Source: JAALKW01 sp963974485
GTDB lineage: Bacteria; Pseudomonadota; Gammaproteobacteria; Legionellales; Legionellaceae
NCBI GenBank assembly: GCA_963974485.1
Contig: CAXBBS010000003.1
Location: forward strand, 182,849-246,848
Direction: 5' to 3'
DNA: 64,000 nt
Both the position numbers and the translations under genes were made by a program. The notes under the pieces are model-generated. The model did no database searches and was not told where the DNA came from. It saw only the letters and a program-made list of their open reading frames with translations. This document shows, piece by piece, positions 8,740 through 17,955 of this stretch. Numbering within the stretch: the stretch's first letter is position 1; the number at the start of each line of letters is the position of its first letter.

Positions 8740-10410
8740 ATGCGTTATGCTTTAAATTTAGCAAACTTTTCTACGGTAGATTCTGCAATAAGAAGTATTC
8801 CTAGATGGAACGTTACAGAACTTGATTTAAGAGATAACTTATTATCTACAAAAAAACCTGCCGATATTTTAAGATTAATACAATCCATTCCACCCAACAT
8901 CAGTACATTAAATTTGACCAATACAGGCCTTGGTCGGATGCTAACTCAAGGCTTAATTGAGCTATTAAGCAATATTCCAGCTCACATAACGACCCTTATT
9001 TTAACCAATAATGGATTAAGTTCTGCTAATAAAAGCGACGATGATTTAATCGCAATATTTTCAGTAATATCAGAGCGTACATCTGTACATACGCTTGAGT
9101 TGGCATGCAATACTCTAGGCACGCGAGACAATCCCGAGATTTTTAATGCCCTAAAGGTCAACACCGTCAACTTAAGACGTAATGATCTCTGGCGCTTATC
9201 GCCAGCAACGTTGGTGGCGATTTTACAAAACCATCATGCCGTACATTTAGGAGATAATGAATTAACATCCGAGCAACTGTACACCATAGCTGCTGCACAA
9301 ATTAATACACTCAAGCATTTAGATTTAAGAACTAATCGATTAAATCGATATCCAGAAGCTTTACGTGCTTTAACGTCTTCTTTGCCCGCCTTAAAAACAT
9401 TAGGTTTAACCAACAACGAATTAGGCGCGATAGAAACAGCAGAACTCACGTCATTAGTACAAACCTTGCCTATAAGTACAGAAAAACTTGATTTAAGTAA
9501 CAATACACTTTGGCGACACAGAGCACGAGGATTACGCGCGATTTTACTTGCTATGCAAACCGGCGTGACAACCCTTATGTTAGATAATAATGAGTTGCAT
9601 TCGGTTCCTTATTTAGTAAGCGCATTAGAAGTTATACCTACCCATATTAAAAAGCTTTCTTTAGATCGTAATTATTGGGGTTATTTACCACTCGAGGCGT
9701 TTCTTGCTGTGATTGGAGCCATTCCTGAGCATGTAACGGCCATTTCTTTGCGTAACAATGGGTTGTCTCGCCATCCACGCACATTAATGCGCAATTTAAA
9801 AGATATCAGACCAAATTGTGATTTAGACTTTTCCAATAACGGCCTAACACATGATGTCGAAAACACAATGATAGCGCTTACTTCTGCTTCTGAAAATACG
9901 GGATTAAAAGCATTAGGCAACGATCCTTTGCTAACAATTTTTAGTTTCTTAATCCCTGCCACCACCACGATAAGAAATGATTTTTTTCTGATGACTGACA
10001 TACTCTTGGCTTGGAAGCCCATCCGTGAAAACGGGCGAATTACCAATATGATTTACACTCGAGCTGCTGGAGAAATAGATCAGGTCGCTCATATCTATTC
10101 ACCAACCATCGCACCTCATGAAGACATAGCCCGACAGATACCGCGGGCTCCGTCATCTATCATGCCTGCTGCTTTACACGAGGCTATAAGGTTTTTCTCG
10201 CATCCAGAAGAACCTACTAATCCAGAAGAACCTACTAGCCTACAAACAGATGCGCCACATTTTTGGATTGACCTTTTATCTCATCCCGTGACACCCGCGA
10301 TCAGTTTGATTTTATTATTAACAGCACTTATAACCACGAACGTTGTGGTTGCAGCTATAACAGGGGTTGCAGGTACTGCATTATTATTTGGTCACCTGAG
10401 TTGTCACTGA
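8740..10410 (+). CDS. Leucine-rich repeat protein with C-terminal membrane segment
   Basis: 556 residues with about 13 consecutive leucine-rich repeats (residues 25-375) of the LxxLxLxxNxLS type, such as TTLILTNNGLS and KHLDLRTNRLN, spaced 25-30 residues as in ribonuclease-inhibitor-like LRRs. Residues about 390-425 (NDPLLTIFSFLIP...) weakly resemble an F-box. A short duplicated proline/glutamate linker (EEPTNPEEPTS) follows, then a hydrophobic C-terminus (517-551) likely spanning a membrane. There is no signal peptide. LRRs bind proteins; in Legionella relatives such proteins are injected effectors. The F-box is speculative. It is divergent from the preceding gene. Confidence 0.75.
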   Translation: MRYALNLANFSTVDSAIRSIPRWNVTELDLRDNLLSTKKPADILRLIQSIPPNISTLNLTNTGLGRMLTQGLIELLSNIPAHITTLILTNNGLSSANKSDDDLIAIFSVISERTSVHTLELACNTLGTRDNPEIFNALKVNTVNLRRNDLWRLSPATLVAILQNHHAVHLGDNELTSEQLYTIAAAQINTLKHLDLRTNRLNRYPEALRALTSSLPALKTLGLTNNELGAIETAELTSLVQTLPISTEKLDLSNNTLWRHRARGLRAILLAMQTGVTTLMLDNNELHSVPYLVSALEVIPTHIKKLSLDRNYWGYLPLEAFLAVIGAIPEHVTAISLRNNGLSRHPRTLMRNLKDIRPNCDLDFSNNGLTHDVENTMIALTSASENTGLKALGNDPLLTIFSFLIPATTTIRNDFFLMTDILLAWKPIRENGRITNMIYTRAAGEIDQVAHIYSPTIAPHEDIARQIPRAPSSIMPAALHEAIRFFSHPEEPTNPEEPTSLQTDAPHFWIDLLSHPVTPAISLILLLTALITTNVVVAAITGVAGTALLFGHLSCH

Positions 10411-10540
10411 AATAAATAACACGTCAGAGCCTTGTCATATCACTTGCGAGGCATACTCTTATATTTTTATTACGTGCGCTCATGGATGAATGCGGTTAAT
10501 TGAGCGATAATACATTCAACCTAATTTTAGAGATTTATGT

Positions 10541-11083
10541 ATGAACTTATCAGACTCACCTCAAATCATTGAAAAAACAAAAAATATTCGTTGCTTGATT
10601 TGCGATGTTGACGGCGTACTCACCAACGGATTTTTATATATAGATATCAACGGTAACGAATCGAAAGCATTTCATGTGCTCGATGGCATGGGGCTCAAGT
10701 TGCTGATGTCTGCGGGTATCGAGGTTGCGATCATCACCACCACAAGTAACACGATCATCGATGAACGTATGACGCAACTCGGTATCAAACATTTTTACAA
10801 AGGCCAAACCAATAAACAAAAAGCGTATGAAACACTTAAAACAACACTGAATTTACCTGATGAAGCCTTTGCTTACATCGGTGATGATTTACCTGACTTA
10901 CCGATTATTCAGCAAGTGGGCTTGGGTGTTGCTGTGGGAAGTGCTGTGAGTCAAGTTAAACATGCAGCTGACTTAGTCACCACAAAAGACGGTGGTTTTG
11001 GTGGTGTACGTGAATTATGTGATTTTATTCTCACAACCCAAGATAAATTTAATCTTGCATTAGAGCATTACCTCACAGCATGA
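10541..11083 (+). CDS. kdsC: KDO-8-phosphate phosphatase KdsC
   Basis: Removes phosphate from KDO-8-P in LPS core synthesis. A 180-residue HAD-superfamily phosphatase of the short, cap-less type, with nucleophile motif CDVDGVLTNG near residue 27 and the late acidic motif GDDLPDLP. Its length matches the family (about 188). Overlaps lptC by 4 bp (ATGA). Because its usual upstream partner kdsD is displaced, it probably uses a local promoter; a GATAAT-like -10 at 10506-10511 with a weak TGGATG 17 bp upstream is a candidate. Confidence 0.96.
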   Translation: MNLSDSPQIIEKTKNIRCLICDVDGVLTNGFLYIDINGNESKAFHVLDGMGLKLLMSAGIEVAIITTTSNTIIDERMTQLGIKHFYKGQTNKQKAYETLKTTLNLPDEAFAYIGDDLPDLPIIQQVGLGVAVGSAVSQVKHAADLVTTKDGGFGGVRELCDFILTTQDKFNLALEHYLTA

Positions 11084-11652
11084 ACACAACCCGCGGTATC
11101 ACAGGGCTTTTTTCAATCCTGGTTATCATGGCGGCAGCAGCTTGGTTTTTTCTAACCGAATCGTCTTCGCCCATGCCAGACCAAAATGCCCTGAACAACA
11201 CGCCCGATCATCGTTTCACATCCCTTGAGATCGAGCAGTTTGATACCACGGGGCATCGCTTGCATGCCTTACAAACACCGTACGCACAGCATATTCCAAG
11301 CGAACAAAATCTTTGGTTGAAGACACCACGTATATTAGTCACCGAGACCGACCAACCCACCTGGAGCATTCAATCACAAGAAGCCGTGATTACCGATAAT
11401 GGACAAGAAGTTATCTTTAAAAAACAGGTCGAGATCGAGCATACAGCCTTCAAAAACACCCCCGCCGGCGTGTTAAAAAGCGAACAAATATCTTATTTTC
11501 CAAAGACGCAGTTGGCCAATACACCGCTTAAAATTACGTGGGAACAAGAAGATAACATCTTAGAAGCGATTGGAATGAAAGCTAATTTGGCCGAACATCA
11601 GGTCGATTTACTTCACAATGCACGTGCAACGTATAGGCCTGCGCATGGGTAA
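11080..11652 (+). CDS. lptC: LPS export protein LptC
   Basis: Inner-membrane bitopic component of the Lpt bridge that passes LPS from LptB2FG to LptA. 190 residues, as in the family: one N-terminal membrane helix (about 8-24), then a periplasmic beta-jellyroll domain. Translationally coupled to kdsC by a 4-bp overlap and overlapping the start of lptA. Assignment rests on size, topology and position between kdsC and lptA, together with typical segments such as VLKSEQISYFP. Confidence 0.92.
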   Translation: MNTTRGITGLFSILVIMAAAAWFFLTESSSPMPDQNALNNTPDHRFTSLEIEQFDTTGHRLHALQTPYAQHIPSEQNLWLKTPRILVTETDQPTWSIQSQEAVITDNGQEVIFKKQVEIEHTAFKNTPAGVLKSEQISYFPKTQLANTPLKITWEQEDNILEAIGMKANLAEHQVDLLHNARATYRPAHG

Positions 11653-12154
11653 TCAATTTATCGGTGTAAGTTTGTTATGTTTAAGTTTATTGTCGTTCAA
11701 TGCTTTCGCATTAACCACCGATCGTAGCGAGCTTGTTTATTTTTCATCCGGACATGCCTCGCTCGATGAAAAAACAGGCGAAGGTCACTACACAAAAGGC
11801 GTATCCATCGACCAGGGCAGCACGCATTTGCGTGCCACCGATGCAATCACCATGATCAATGCAAAATACGAGTTCACGCGTGCCATCGCTCATGGCGATA
11901 AACAAAAACAAGCTCATTTCTGGACGTGCACCTCGCCCGACAAGCCGCCGTTGCATGCTTATGCTGACACGTTATCGTATTACCCACTTGAAAATAGATT
12001 AGAATTGGTTGGAAACGCACGTATTATTCAGGGTGAAAATTCCCTCCAAGCCCCTGTTATCAATTATGACACTAAAGCCGAACGTCTTATGACCACAGCA
12101 AGTGCCGATAAAGCCCAAGGGACGCTGATTCTTATCGATCCTAAGAAACACTGA
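11645..12154 (+). CDS. lptA: Periplasmic LPS-bridge protein LptA
   Basis: Forms the periplasmic oligomeric bridge carrying LPS to the outer membrane. I place the start at ATG 11645 because it gives a clean signal peptide (MGNQFIGVSLLCLSLLSF... ending NAFA) and an 8-bp overlap with lptC. A further upstream ATG at 11618 is possible. The mature part has the beta-jellyroll pattern of OstA-N proteins (YFSSGHASLDEKTGEGHYTKGV; RLELVGNARIIQGENSL). lptB, usually next, is 5 kb downstream behind unrelated genes. Confidence 0.92.
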   Translation: MGNQFIGVSLLCLSLLSFNAFALTTDRSELVYFSSGHASLDEKTGEGHYTKGVSIDQGSTHLRATDAITMINAKYEFTRAIAHGDKQKQAHFWTCTSPDKPPLHAYADTLSYYPLENRLELVGNARIIQGENSLQAPVINYDTKAERLMTTASADKAQGTLILIDPKKH

Positions 12155-12174
12155 CATAGCACAAATATTAATTG

Positions 12175-12203
12175 TTGCACTGTTAAAAAAAATACTATAT
12201 GTT
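12175..12203 (+). promoter_or_regulatory. Candidate promoter of the SPOR-barrel gene
   Basis: TTGCAC at 12175-12180 and TATGTT at 12198-12203 are separated by 17 bp, within the short AT-rich gap after lptA. An AAGGA ribosome site follows at 12219, ahead of ATG 12232. The match to sigma-70 boxes is moderate. Confidence 0.4.
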
Positions 12204-12231
12204 GATATTACATTAATTAAGGACGATTAAT

Positions 12232-13392
12232 ATGATGATCAACGCCTTACCAAGAAACCTACTCTTATCGAGTCTTATTCTATTAAATACCTCGGTTCAA
12301 GCAGCAACCGTTTCCGTTTATGGCGCAGAACAAGGCAAAAGGCTCGCAAGCTCCGAGCAGAGCAACCATCAATATATTATTCAAATGGGATCGTTCAAAA
12401 ATAAACAGTATGCAACAGAATACCGAGACAGCCTTGCTCGTCAAACAAATCAGCCGGTACATCTGGTTCATCGTGCTGATGCATCGGTACCTTATGTTGT
12501 TTATCTTGGGCCGTTTAATAATACGAAGGAAGTCAAGCAAGCCAGTCTTGCACTCTTAGGCGATCAAAATTCTGTAAGCCACGCCTCGCCTTTAGTGATG
12601 AAGCAAGAGCCCGTTAACCAAGATAGTATGAGGTCACCTCGTAAAACCTTTGGAAGTAATCGAGCCCCAACCACCATGAAAAACAACATGCCCGCATTAG
12701 AACGTGATGGCTCACACCCAGGATTTCTTACACTTAATTTTGGTCCTGGTTGGAGTGATGGCGGTAAAACACAAACATTTGCGGTACAACCTGATATCCA
12801 ATCCACTTATGTTAAAACCAACAATACACGCGCGGTTGCCGTGGGTGAAATTTTTGCAGGTTATGAACAGGCCATCTATCCCGAGTATAAAGGTCAACTT
12901 GGCTTTGCTGTACAAGGTGCATCAAACCTTGATTTAACCGGTGATGTTTTAGTCGATTCAGATCCGAATTTTAATAACATGTATTATACATACAGCATCA
13001 ATCACCTCGCTTTTGCACTTAAAGGCAAGCTTATCTCTGAGCATGACACCAAACGATTATTATCGTTACACCCGTATCTTAGCGGAAGTGTTGGCCTTGG
13101 ATTTAACCAATCTCACAAATTTGGTTTAAACGCCAAGATATTCGAACAAGTTGTTCCGCCTCTCTTTAAATCACATACGACTACGGCATTTACCTATACC
13201 GTCGGTGCAGGACTTCAAAAACGCATCAACCCAGATTGGATATTTGGTCTAGGATATGACTTTGCGGATTGGGGTAAAAGCAACCTTGCGGCCGCAACGG
13301 GACAAACAATTGGGCGTGGTCTAGCGCTTAATCATGTCTATGTGAGCGAGCTTCAATTTGGCTTTACGTTCCAACCTCAAGCGAGAGTATAA
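12232..13392 (+). CDS. SPOR domain fused to an outer-membrane beta-barrel protein
   Basis: A 386-residue envelope protein. A signal peptide (about 1-24, ending SVQA) is followed by a SPOR peptidoglycan-binding domain (about 47-108, YIIQMGSFKNKQYA ... PYVVYLGPF). A linker (110-160) leads to an OmpA/OprF-sized beta-barrel (about 162-386) with alternating aromatic strands and a near-C-terminal aromatic (LQFGFTFQP). SPOR domains bind denuded septal glycan; the barrel would sit in the outer membrane, so the protein could tie the outer membrane to the division-site wall. This pairing is unusual. It is single-gene, bounded by a candidate promoter and a downstream hairpin. Confidence 0.75.
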   Translation: MMINALPRNLLLSSLILLNTSVQAATVSVYGAEQGKRLASSEQSNHQYIIQMGSFKNKQYATEYRDSLARQTNQPVHLVHRADASVPYVVYLGPFNNTKEVKQASLALLGDQNSVSHASPLVMKQEPVNQDSMRSPRKTFGSNRAPTTMKNNMPALERDGSHPGFLTLNFGPGWSDGGKTQTFAVQPDIQSTYVKTNNTRAVAVGEIFAGYEQAIYPEYKGQLGFAVQGASNLDLTGDVLVDSDPNFNNMYYTYSINHLAFALKGKLISEHDTKRLLSLHPYLSGSVGLGFNQSHKFGLNAKIFEQVVPPLFKSHTTTAFTYTVGAGLQKRINPDWIFGLGYDFADWGKSNLAAATGQTIGRGLALNHVYVSELQFGFTFQPQARV

Positions 13393-13416
13393 ATATAAAT
13401 CAAAGCAAACCTATCA

Positions 13417-13447
13417 AAAGCCGTTATTTTACATAAGTAACGGCTTT
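13417..13447 (+). terminator. Hairpin after the SPOR-barrel gene
   Basis: AAAGCCGTTA (13417-13426) and TAACGGCTTT (13438-13447) form a perfect 10-bp stem with an 11-base loop, 25 bp after the stop. The trailing U tract is short (the stem's own TTT then AT), so termination efficiency is uncertain. Confidence 0.55.
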
Positions 13448-13519
13448 ATCTCTAAAATTATATCTCAATAAACGTCATGTGTTATTGTTATTAAATTGAC
13501 ACGTTTGGAATATTTAATC

Positions 13520-14881
13520 ATGAATACATGCGTTTTAATTCCTCGCTTACTAAGTATCATTACATTATGCTTGTTAAATGCCGTAGCCAACGCGGCTTCT
13601 AACCCTGTCTGGACATTTACCCCTCTAACAGCAACAACGCTCTCCGTTCCATCCACACGTACAGCCACAGTAAAATACCAAGTTACCAATCAGTCATCAA
13701 AAACACATACACTCGCCATGAACCCTATCGCAGGCATTACCCCAATAATCTCAGCAGCTGGTGACTGTCCGAATCCTTTTACATTAGGATTCAACCAATC
13801 ATGCACCCTCAACTTATTAATAACCGGGGGCCTTTTACAAGGTGATGTGCGGAATGGACCGATGGTCTGTGAGAAAAACAGCATAATGCTGTGTAATCGC
13901 CCCAGTGTAGCTGATAGTTTAGATATTACTTTAATTCAAACGGCTCCGGAAACCTCCCTTGCGGTCAGCACCAGTGAATTAGCGCTAAGTGTAACCGGCT
14001 TAGAAGACACAAACTCGGGCTTTACGGGTGTGAGTGGCATACCCAGAAACATCACGATTACGAATACCGGACCAAACCCTGCAGGTAACCTCACGATCAA
14101 CGAGCCCACCTGGCCATCAGGTACAACAACCTCAACAACCTGCACCAGCACACTACCGGCAGGTGATTCTTGTGAGATAACCATCACGCCTGGCTCCATC
14201 GCCACGTCCGACGATAATTTGATATCTTGTGATACGGCCGTACCTGTCACGGCACCTGTGCCGGGTATAATTGAAATCCAAACAGATAATGCACCTACGC
14301 TATCCACCAGCGTTGTGGTGTTAGGCTATGGCTGCATTTACCAAGGCGGTGCTTTATTTTCGGTAACTGAAACAACAGATATAGCGCAAAGTATTGGCGG
14401 GAAAGTGACGACCTTAGAGAATGGATATGCTGGGCCCTGGGGACCTACTGACGTTTTAGTTGGTGGTATTGGTGTAGATTCGACCGCGTCACCCACGTCG
14501 TGCAATGGTAAAAGTGACGGAGCATGTAACACCGCTCGCATTGTTGCCGCAGGATTAGTTGGCCAAGTGGCAGGTAACGGCTGTGCTGCTCTTGACGTTG
14601 CTGGCTTTGACAACTGGTATTTACCGGCGATTTGTGAAATGGGATATGATGGATCCTCTACTGGGAACGGATGCGGTACATTAGCGTCGCCATTCATGCA
14701 AAATTTGTATACTAACCTAAAAGATAAGGGTGTTATTCCAACGGCCGCGTATTGGGCATCGACAGAGTCCTCCATTGCAGGACAAGCTTGGAGTCAAAAT
14801 GTTACCACGGGTCTTCAGCGCACAGATTATAAGGGCTTAATCAACGGGGCTAGATGTGTCCGAACGTTTAACGACGTTTAA
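13520..14881 (+). CDS. Secreted protein with C-terminal Lcl/DUF1566 domain
   Basis: The ATG at 13520 gives a signal peptide (MNTCVLIPRLLSIITLC ... ending ANA); an upstream TTG at 13496 is less likely. The 453-residue protein has an Ig-like, threonine/proline-rich N-terminal region (about 30-260, choice-of-anchor-like strands with cysteines). The C-terminal Lcl/DUF1566 domain has the usual hallmarks (DNWYLPAICEM, YWASTES, GARCVRTF). Lcl-type domains occur in Legionella adhesins and other surface proteins, so surface or extracellular adhesion is a reasonable inference. It is convergent with the next gene, with only 2 bp between stops. Confidence 0.75.
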   Translation: MNTCVLIPRLLSIITLCLLNAVANAASNPVWTFTPLTATTLSVPSTRTATVKYQVTNQSSKTHTLAMNPIAGITPIISAAGDCPNPFTLGFNQSCTLNLLITGGLLQGDVRNGPMVCEKNSIMLCNRPSVADSLDITLIQTAPETSLAVSTSELALSVTGLEDTNSGFTGVSGIPRNITITNTGPNPAGNLTINEPTWPSGTTTSTTCTSTLPAGDSCEITITPGSIATSDDNLISCDTAVPVTAPVPGIIEIQTDNAPTLSTSVVVLGYGCIYQGGALFSVTETTDIAQSIGGKVTTLENGYAGPWGPTDVLVGGIGVDSTASPTSCNGKSDGACNTARIVAAGLVGQVAGNGCAALDVAGFDNWYLPAICEMGYDGSSTGNGCGTLASPFMQNLYTNLKDKGVIPTAAYWASTESSIAGQAWSQNVTTGLQRTDYKGLINGARCVRTFNDV

Positions 14882-14883
14882 TT

Positions 14884-15831
14884 TTAATAAAATGACCCGG
14901 CTAACTGCTCTACGATGGTGGCAGCCGGAAGAATTTCTTGAATTAAATCCACGCCTTCGCCAATAAATAAGCCTGCAATATCAAAATCAGAGCGTGCACA
15001 AGCATCAAGATACACAGCTTGTTGTTCGGCATTAATTAACGATTTCAAATGAGTTTGACCATGCCATGTATGTGTAAATAAATTTTGAAGCACTCTTGCT
15101 GTATAAGGCTCTGGCCAATCATAACCTCGTGCATAATCAAAAACGCGTGTTCTAATGGTGTCACAGGCTTTAGCTGATAGCATCAACGCCTTCGCTTTGT
15201 CAGATGCCAAAGACTCATGACTTGCCATAAAACGCGTCCCCATGAGTACACCTTGTGCCCCTAAAGCGCGTGCGGCATTCACACCACGCGCGTCGCATAT
15301 ACCCCCTGCCGCAATCACAGGCATAGGACTTATCGCATCAACAATCGCTGGCACTAAAGACATCGTACTTTGTTCTGCAGCATGACCACCGGCTTCGGTA
15401 CCTTGCGCAATAATAATATCCGCGCCTTTGTTCTTACAATCCATAGCTTGCTCAACGCTTTGCACTTGGCAAATCAGTGGTATGCCTTTAATTTTTATTT
15501 TTTTTACAAACGGGGCAATATCCCCAAAAGATAACATGATGGCTTGTGGATTGCGCTCAAGAACCATGTCTAAAACTGCACGATTATCTTTAAGTCGCCA
15601 GCTAATAAACCCAATACCAAAACGTTGATTATCTGCGATATCCAGCTGTTGTGCAATCCAATCAGCATCACAATACCCACCACCAATTAAACCCAAGCCA
15701 CCAGCCTGACTAACCGCTGTGGCTAAACGACCGCCCGCTATATTACCCATAGGCGCACTGATAATCGGGTATTGAACATCTAATAATTTTAAAATATTAA
15801 AATTAGCTTTAGCGTTAGTATTTGATGACAC
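14884..15831 (-). CDS. Nitronate monooxygenase family flavoprotein
   Basis: A 315-residue FMN-binding TIM-barrel enzyme of the 2-nitropropane dioxygenase/nitronate monooxygenase family, which oxidises alkyl nitronates. Visible motifs: YPIISAPMGNIAG near the start, the glycine-rich AQGTEAGGHA segment with the catalytic-region histidine, and the FMN-phosphate stretch IAAGGICDARG followed by GVLMGTRF. The start lies 17 bp after the yaeQ stop, suggesting cotranscription with yaeQ. Confidence 0.88.
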   Translation of the reverse strand: MSSNTNAKANFNILKLLDVQYPIISAPMGNIAGGRLATAVSQAGGLGLIGGGYCDADWIAQQLDIADNQRFGIGFISWRLKDNRAVLDMVLERNPQAIMLSFGDIAPFVKKIKIKGIPLICQVQSVEQAMDCKNKGADIIIAQGTEAGGHAAEQSTMSLVPAIVDAISPMPVIAAGGICDARGVNAARALGAQGVLMGTRFMASHESLASDKAKALMLSAKACDTIRTRVFDYARGYDWPEPYTARVLQNLFTHTWHGQTHLKSLINAEQQAVYLDACARSDFDIAGLFIGEGVDLIQEILPAATIVEQLAGSFY

Positions 15832-15847
15832 ATGAACCTCGTTTTAT

Positions 15848-16408
15848 TTAAGTATGGTTATACCCATGCGGCGCCTTCAGCGTCACCAACTCAATCATCA
15901 CGCTTTCATCGCCATTAGCTAGCCAAACCTGACCATCTTGTATCGAGCAATTCAGTTGCATGTTACGTTGCACCATGTTTGCAAGGGCACGACTGCTTTC
16001 CATAGGCACGTTGATTACAGTCAAATTTTTGAGCCGTTCAAACTGAGCGCTATTTTGCGTGAACCACAGATCAACAGTTCGTCCGCCATAGCAATAAACC
16101 ATCACTTGCTTGGCGCGCCCACACGCTTTACGAAGTAATTTTTCGTCAGGCATACCCACGTCAATCCACAACACAATCGTGCCGGTTAAATCTTTCTGCC
16201 ACACATCAGCCTCGTCCTCATTTGTCATCCCCTGGCCAAATTCCAAGTATTCATGCGCGTGCAGGCAAAACGTTAGCAAGCGCATCATCATCCGTTCATC
16301 CGTTTCGGATGGATGCTGTGCCATCGTTAACGCATGATCGTGGTAATAATGACGCTCCATATCAGCGATTTGAAGATTAATTTTAAAAATAGTTGATTTA
16401 ATGGCCAT
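15848..16408 (-). CDS. yaeQ: YaeQ family protein
   Basis: A 186-residue member of the YaeQ family (PD-(D/E)XK-like fold; function not firmly known), with the typical opening AIKSTIFKINLQIADMERHY and the segments ETDERMMMRLLTF and WIDVGMPDEKLLRKA. An AAAGGA ribosome site sits 9 bp upstream of the ATG. Located upstream of the nitronate monooxygenase in an apparent two-gene operon. Confidence 0.93.
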   Translation of the reverse strand: MAIKSTIFKINLQIADMERHYYHDHALTMAQHPSETDERMMMRLLTFCLHAHEYLEFGQGMTNEDEADVWQKDLTGTIVLWIDVGMPDEKLLRKACGRAKQVMVYCYGGRTVDLWFTQNSAQFERLKNLTVINVPMESSRALANMVQRNMQLNCSIQDGQVWLANGDESVMIELVTLKAPHGYNHT

Positions 16409-16502
16409 GAATTATTTTCCTTTGTGAAATCGATTCATCGAGCTTGCTCGACTATACTCGAGTTTAAATATAATGAAACAATAGCTACTGCTCTGGATTC
16501 TC

Positions 16503-17081
16503 ATGAACTATCAAATCACCCAACATTATGCCAAAGGCGAAGAAGAACGGATTGCCGAGTTTAGTGTATTACATCAAGCAAAATTATTTTTAACAAAAAA
16601 ATCGATGTTGGCTGCTGAAGCAAAAAAACAAATTATTTATCGATTGTATGATAACGAAGACGTATTACAAACATCGAATAACATGCATGTATCGGTTGCA
16701 TTCGCCACATATGCGGAAGGCAATGGTGATTTTAATCGTGCAGAACCCCTTGAGTTTCAGGTTTGGATGAAAGCAAATGATGATTCAAAACAGCAAGCTA
16801 TCGCTCGGTTTCATGACCAAAAAGATGCTTACTTATATGTGACGTGTTTATATGAATCTTATCAAGATGAACAAAACACCGTATTTTTCATTTACCAAAA
16901 TCAAAATTTAATCACAATATTAGATAAAACCAAGATTAAAAATCAAAACAAAGAATTAGCTCAAAATCGTGGCAGCAACCAAGGCTCAACAGCTCATATG
17001 AGCCCACTATCAACAAGACCCACTCCGGATGGTGGCCCTCCTGATTACTGGGTTAATCATGATGATGAAAAGCTTTCGTAA
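16503..17081 (+). CDS. Hypothetical protein with two internal repeats
   Basis: Unrecognised 192-residue soluble protein. Two halves look duplicated: residues 13-53 (IAEFSVLHQAKLFL ... IIYRLYDNEDVL) and 91-133 (IARFHDQKDAYLYV ... VFFIYQNQNLI) share spacing of an Ala/Phe helix followed by an aromatic strand. The last 40 residues are proline/serine-rich and probably disordered. It lies directly upstream of lptB, with 70 bp between them, inside the otherwise conserved LPS export locus. Confidence 0.6.
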   Translation: MNYQITQHYAKGEEERIAEFSVLHQAKLFLTKKSMLAAEAKKQIIYRLYDNEDVLQTSNNMHVSVAFATYAEGNGDFNRAEPLEFQVWMKANDDSKQQAIARFHDQKDAYLYVTCLYESYQDEQNTVFFIYQNQNLITILDKTKIKNQNKELAQNRGSNQGSTAHMSPLSTRPTPDGGPPDYWVNHDDEKLS

Positions 17082-17151
17082 TCAAAAATAAGATAATCCA
17101 TCAGACCCTATGTTATGATCAATCACATACATGATTTTAATATGAATCGCT

Positions 17152-17889
17152 ATGCGCGCAGTTACGAATGAATTATCAGCCAAGCATCTCAAAAAGGCTT
17201 TTAAAGGCCGCACGGTCGTTAACGACGTCAGTGTACATGTTAAACGTGGTGAATGTGTTGGGCTTTTAGGCCCTAACGGTGCTGGTAAAACCACAACGTT
17301 TTATTTGATTGTTGGACTACAAGCTTCGGATAGCGGTGAAATTAATTTAAACCATCAAGCAATCACGCGTCTTCCCATGCATAAACGTGCAGAACTCGGG
17401 ATTGGATACTTACCGCAAGAAGCCTCTATTTTTCGAAAAATGTCGGTTCATGATAATTTACTCGCGATTCTTCAGTGTCGTAAAGATTTAAATAAACAAG
17501 CACGTCTTGAGATACTCGAAAAACTTATGATTGAATTTCACATCACTCACTTACGCGATAATTTAGGGATGAGTTTATCAGGAGGAGAGCGTCGCCGTGT
17601 CGAAATTGCACGCGCACTTGCAACCGAGCCCTCGTTTATTTTATTGGACGAACCGTTTGCCGGCGTTGACCCCATTTCGGTATTAGATATCAAAAAAATG
17701 ATCGCGCACTTATGCGATCGTAATATCGGAGTCTTAATTACCGATCATAACGTTCGTGAAACGTTGGATATTTGCAGCCGAGCTTATATTTTAAACCAAG
17801 GTCAAGTACTGTGCGAAGGTACACCTGCGGAAGTGCTTGCCAACAAACAAGCACGGGCTGTCTATCTTGGGGAATCGTTTAGTTTGTAA
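17152..17889 (+). CDS. lptB: LPS export ABC transporter ATPase LptB
   Basis: The ATPase that powers LPS extraction by LptB2FG. 245 residues with an intact Walker A (GPNGAGKTT), the Q-loop region, the ABC signature LSGGERRRVEIARAL, Walker B with catalytic glutamate (FILLDEPFAGVDP) and the switch histidine in ITDHNVRETL. Length equals the family norm. It is separated from lptA by the second cargo block, and no rpoN follows as it does in E. coli; glsA follows instead. Confidence 0.96.
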   Translation: MRAVTNELSAKHLKKAFKGRTVVNDVSVHVKRGECVGLLGPNGAGKTTTFYLIVGLQASDSGEINLNHQAITRLPMHKRAELGIGYLPQEASIFRKMSVHDNLLAILQCRKDLNKQARLEILEKLMIEFHITHLRDNLGMSLSGGERRRVEIARALATEPSFILLDEPFAGVDPISVLDIKKMIAHLCDRNIGVLITDHNVRETLDICSRAYILNQGQVLCEGTPAEVLANKQARAVYLGESFSL

Positions 17890-17955
17890 GTTTTCTAGTC
17901 ATGGCCTATCAAACTACGCTATAATCATTGGTTACCGTTAGATACAAGGGGCACT

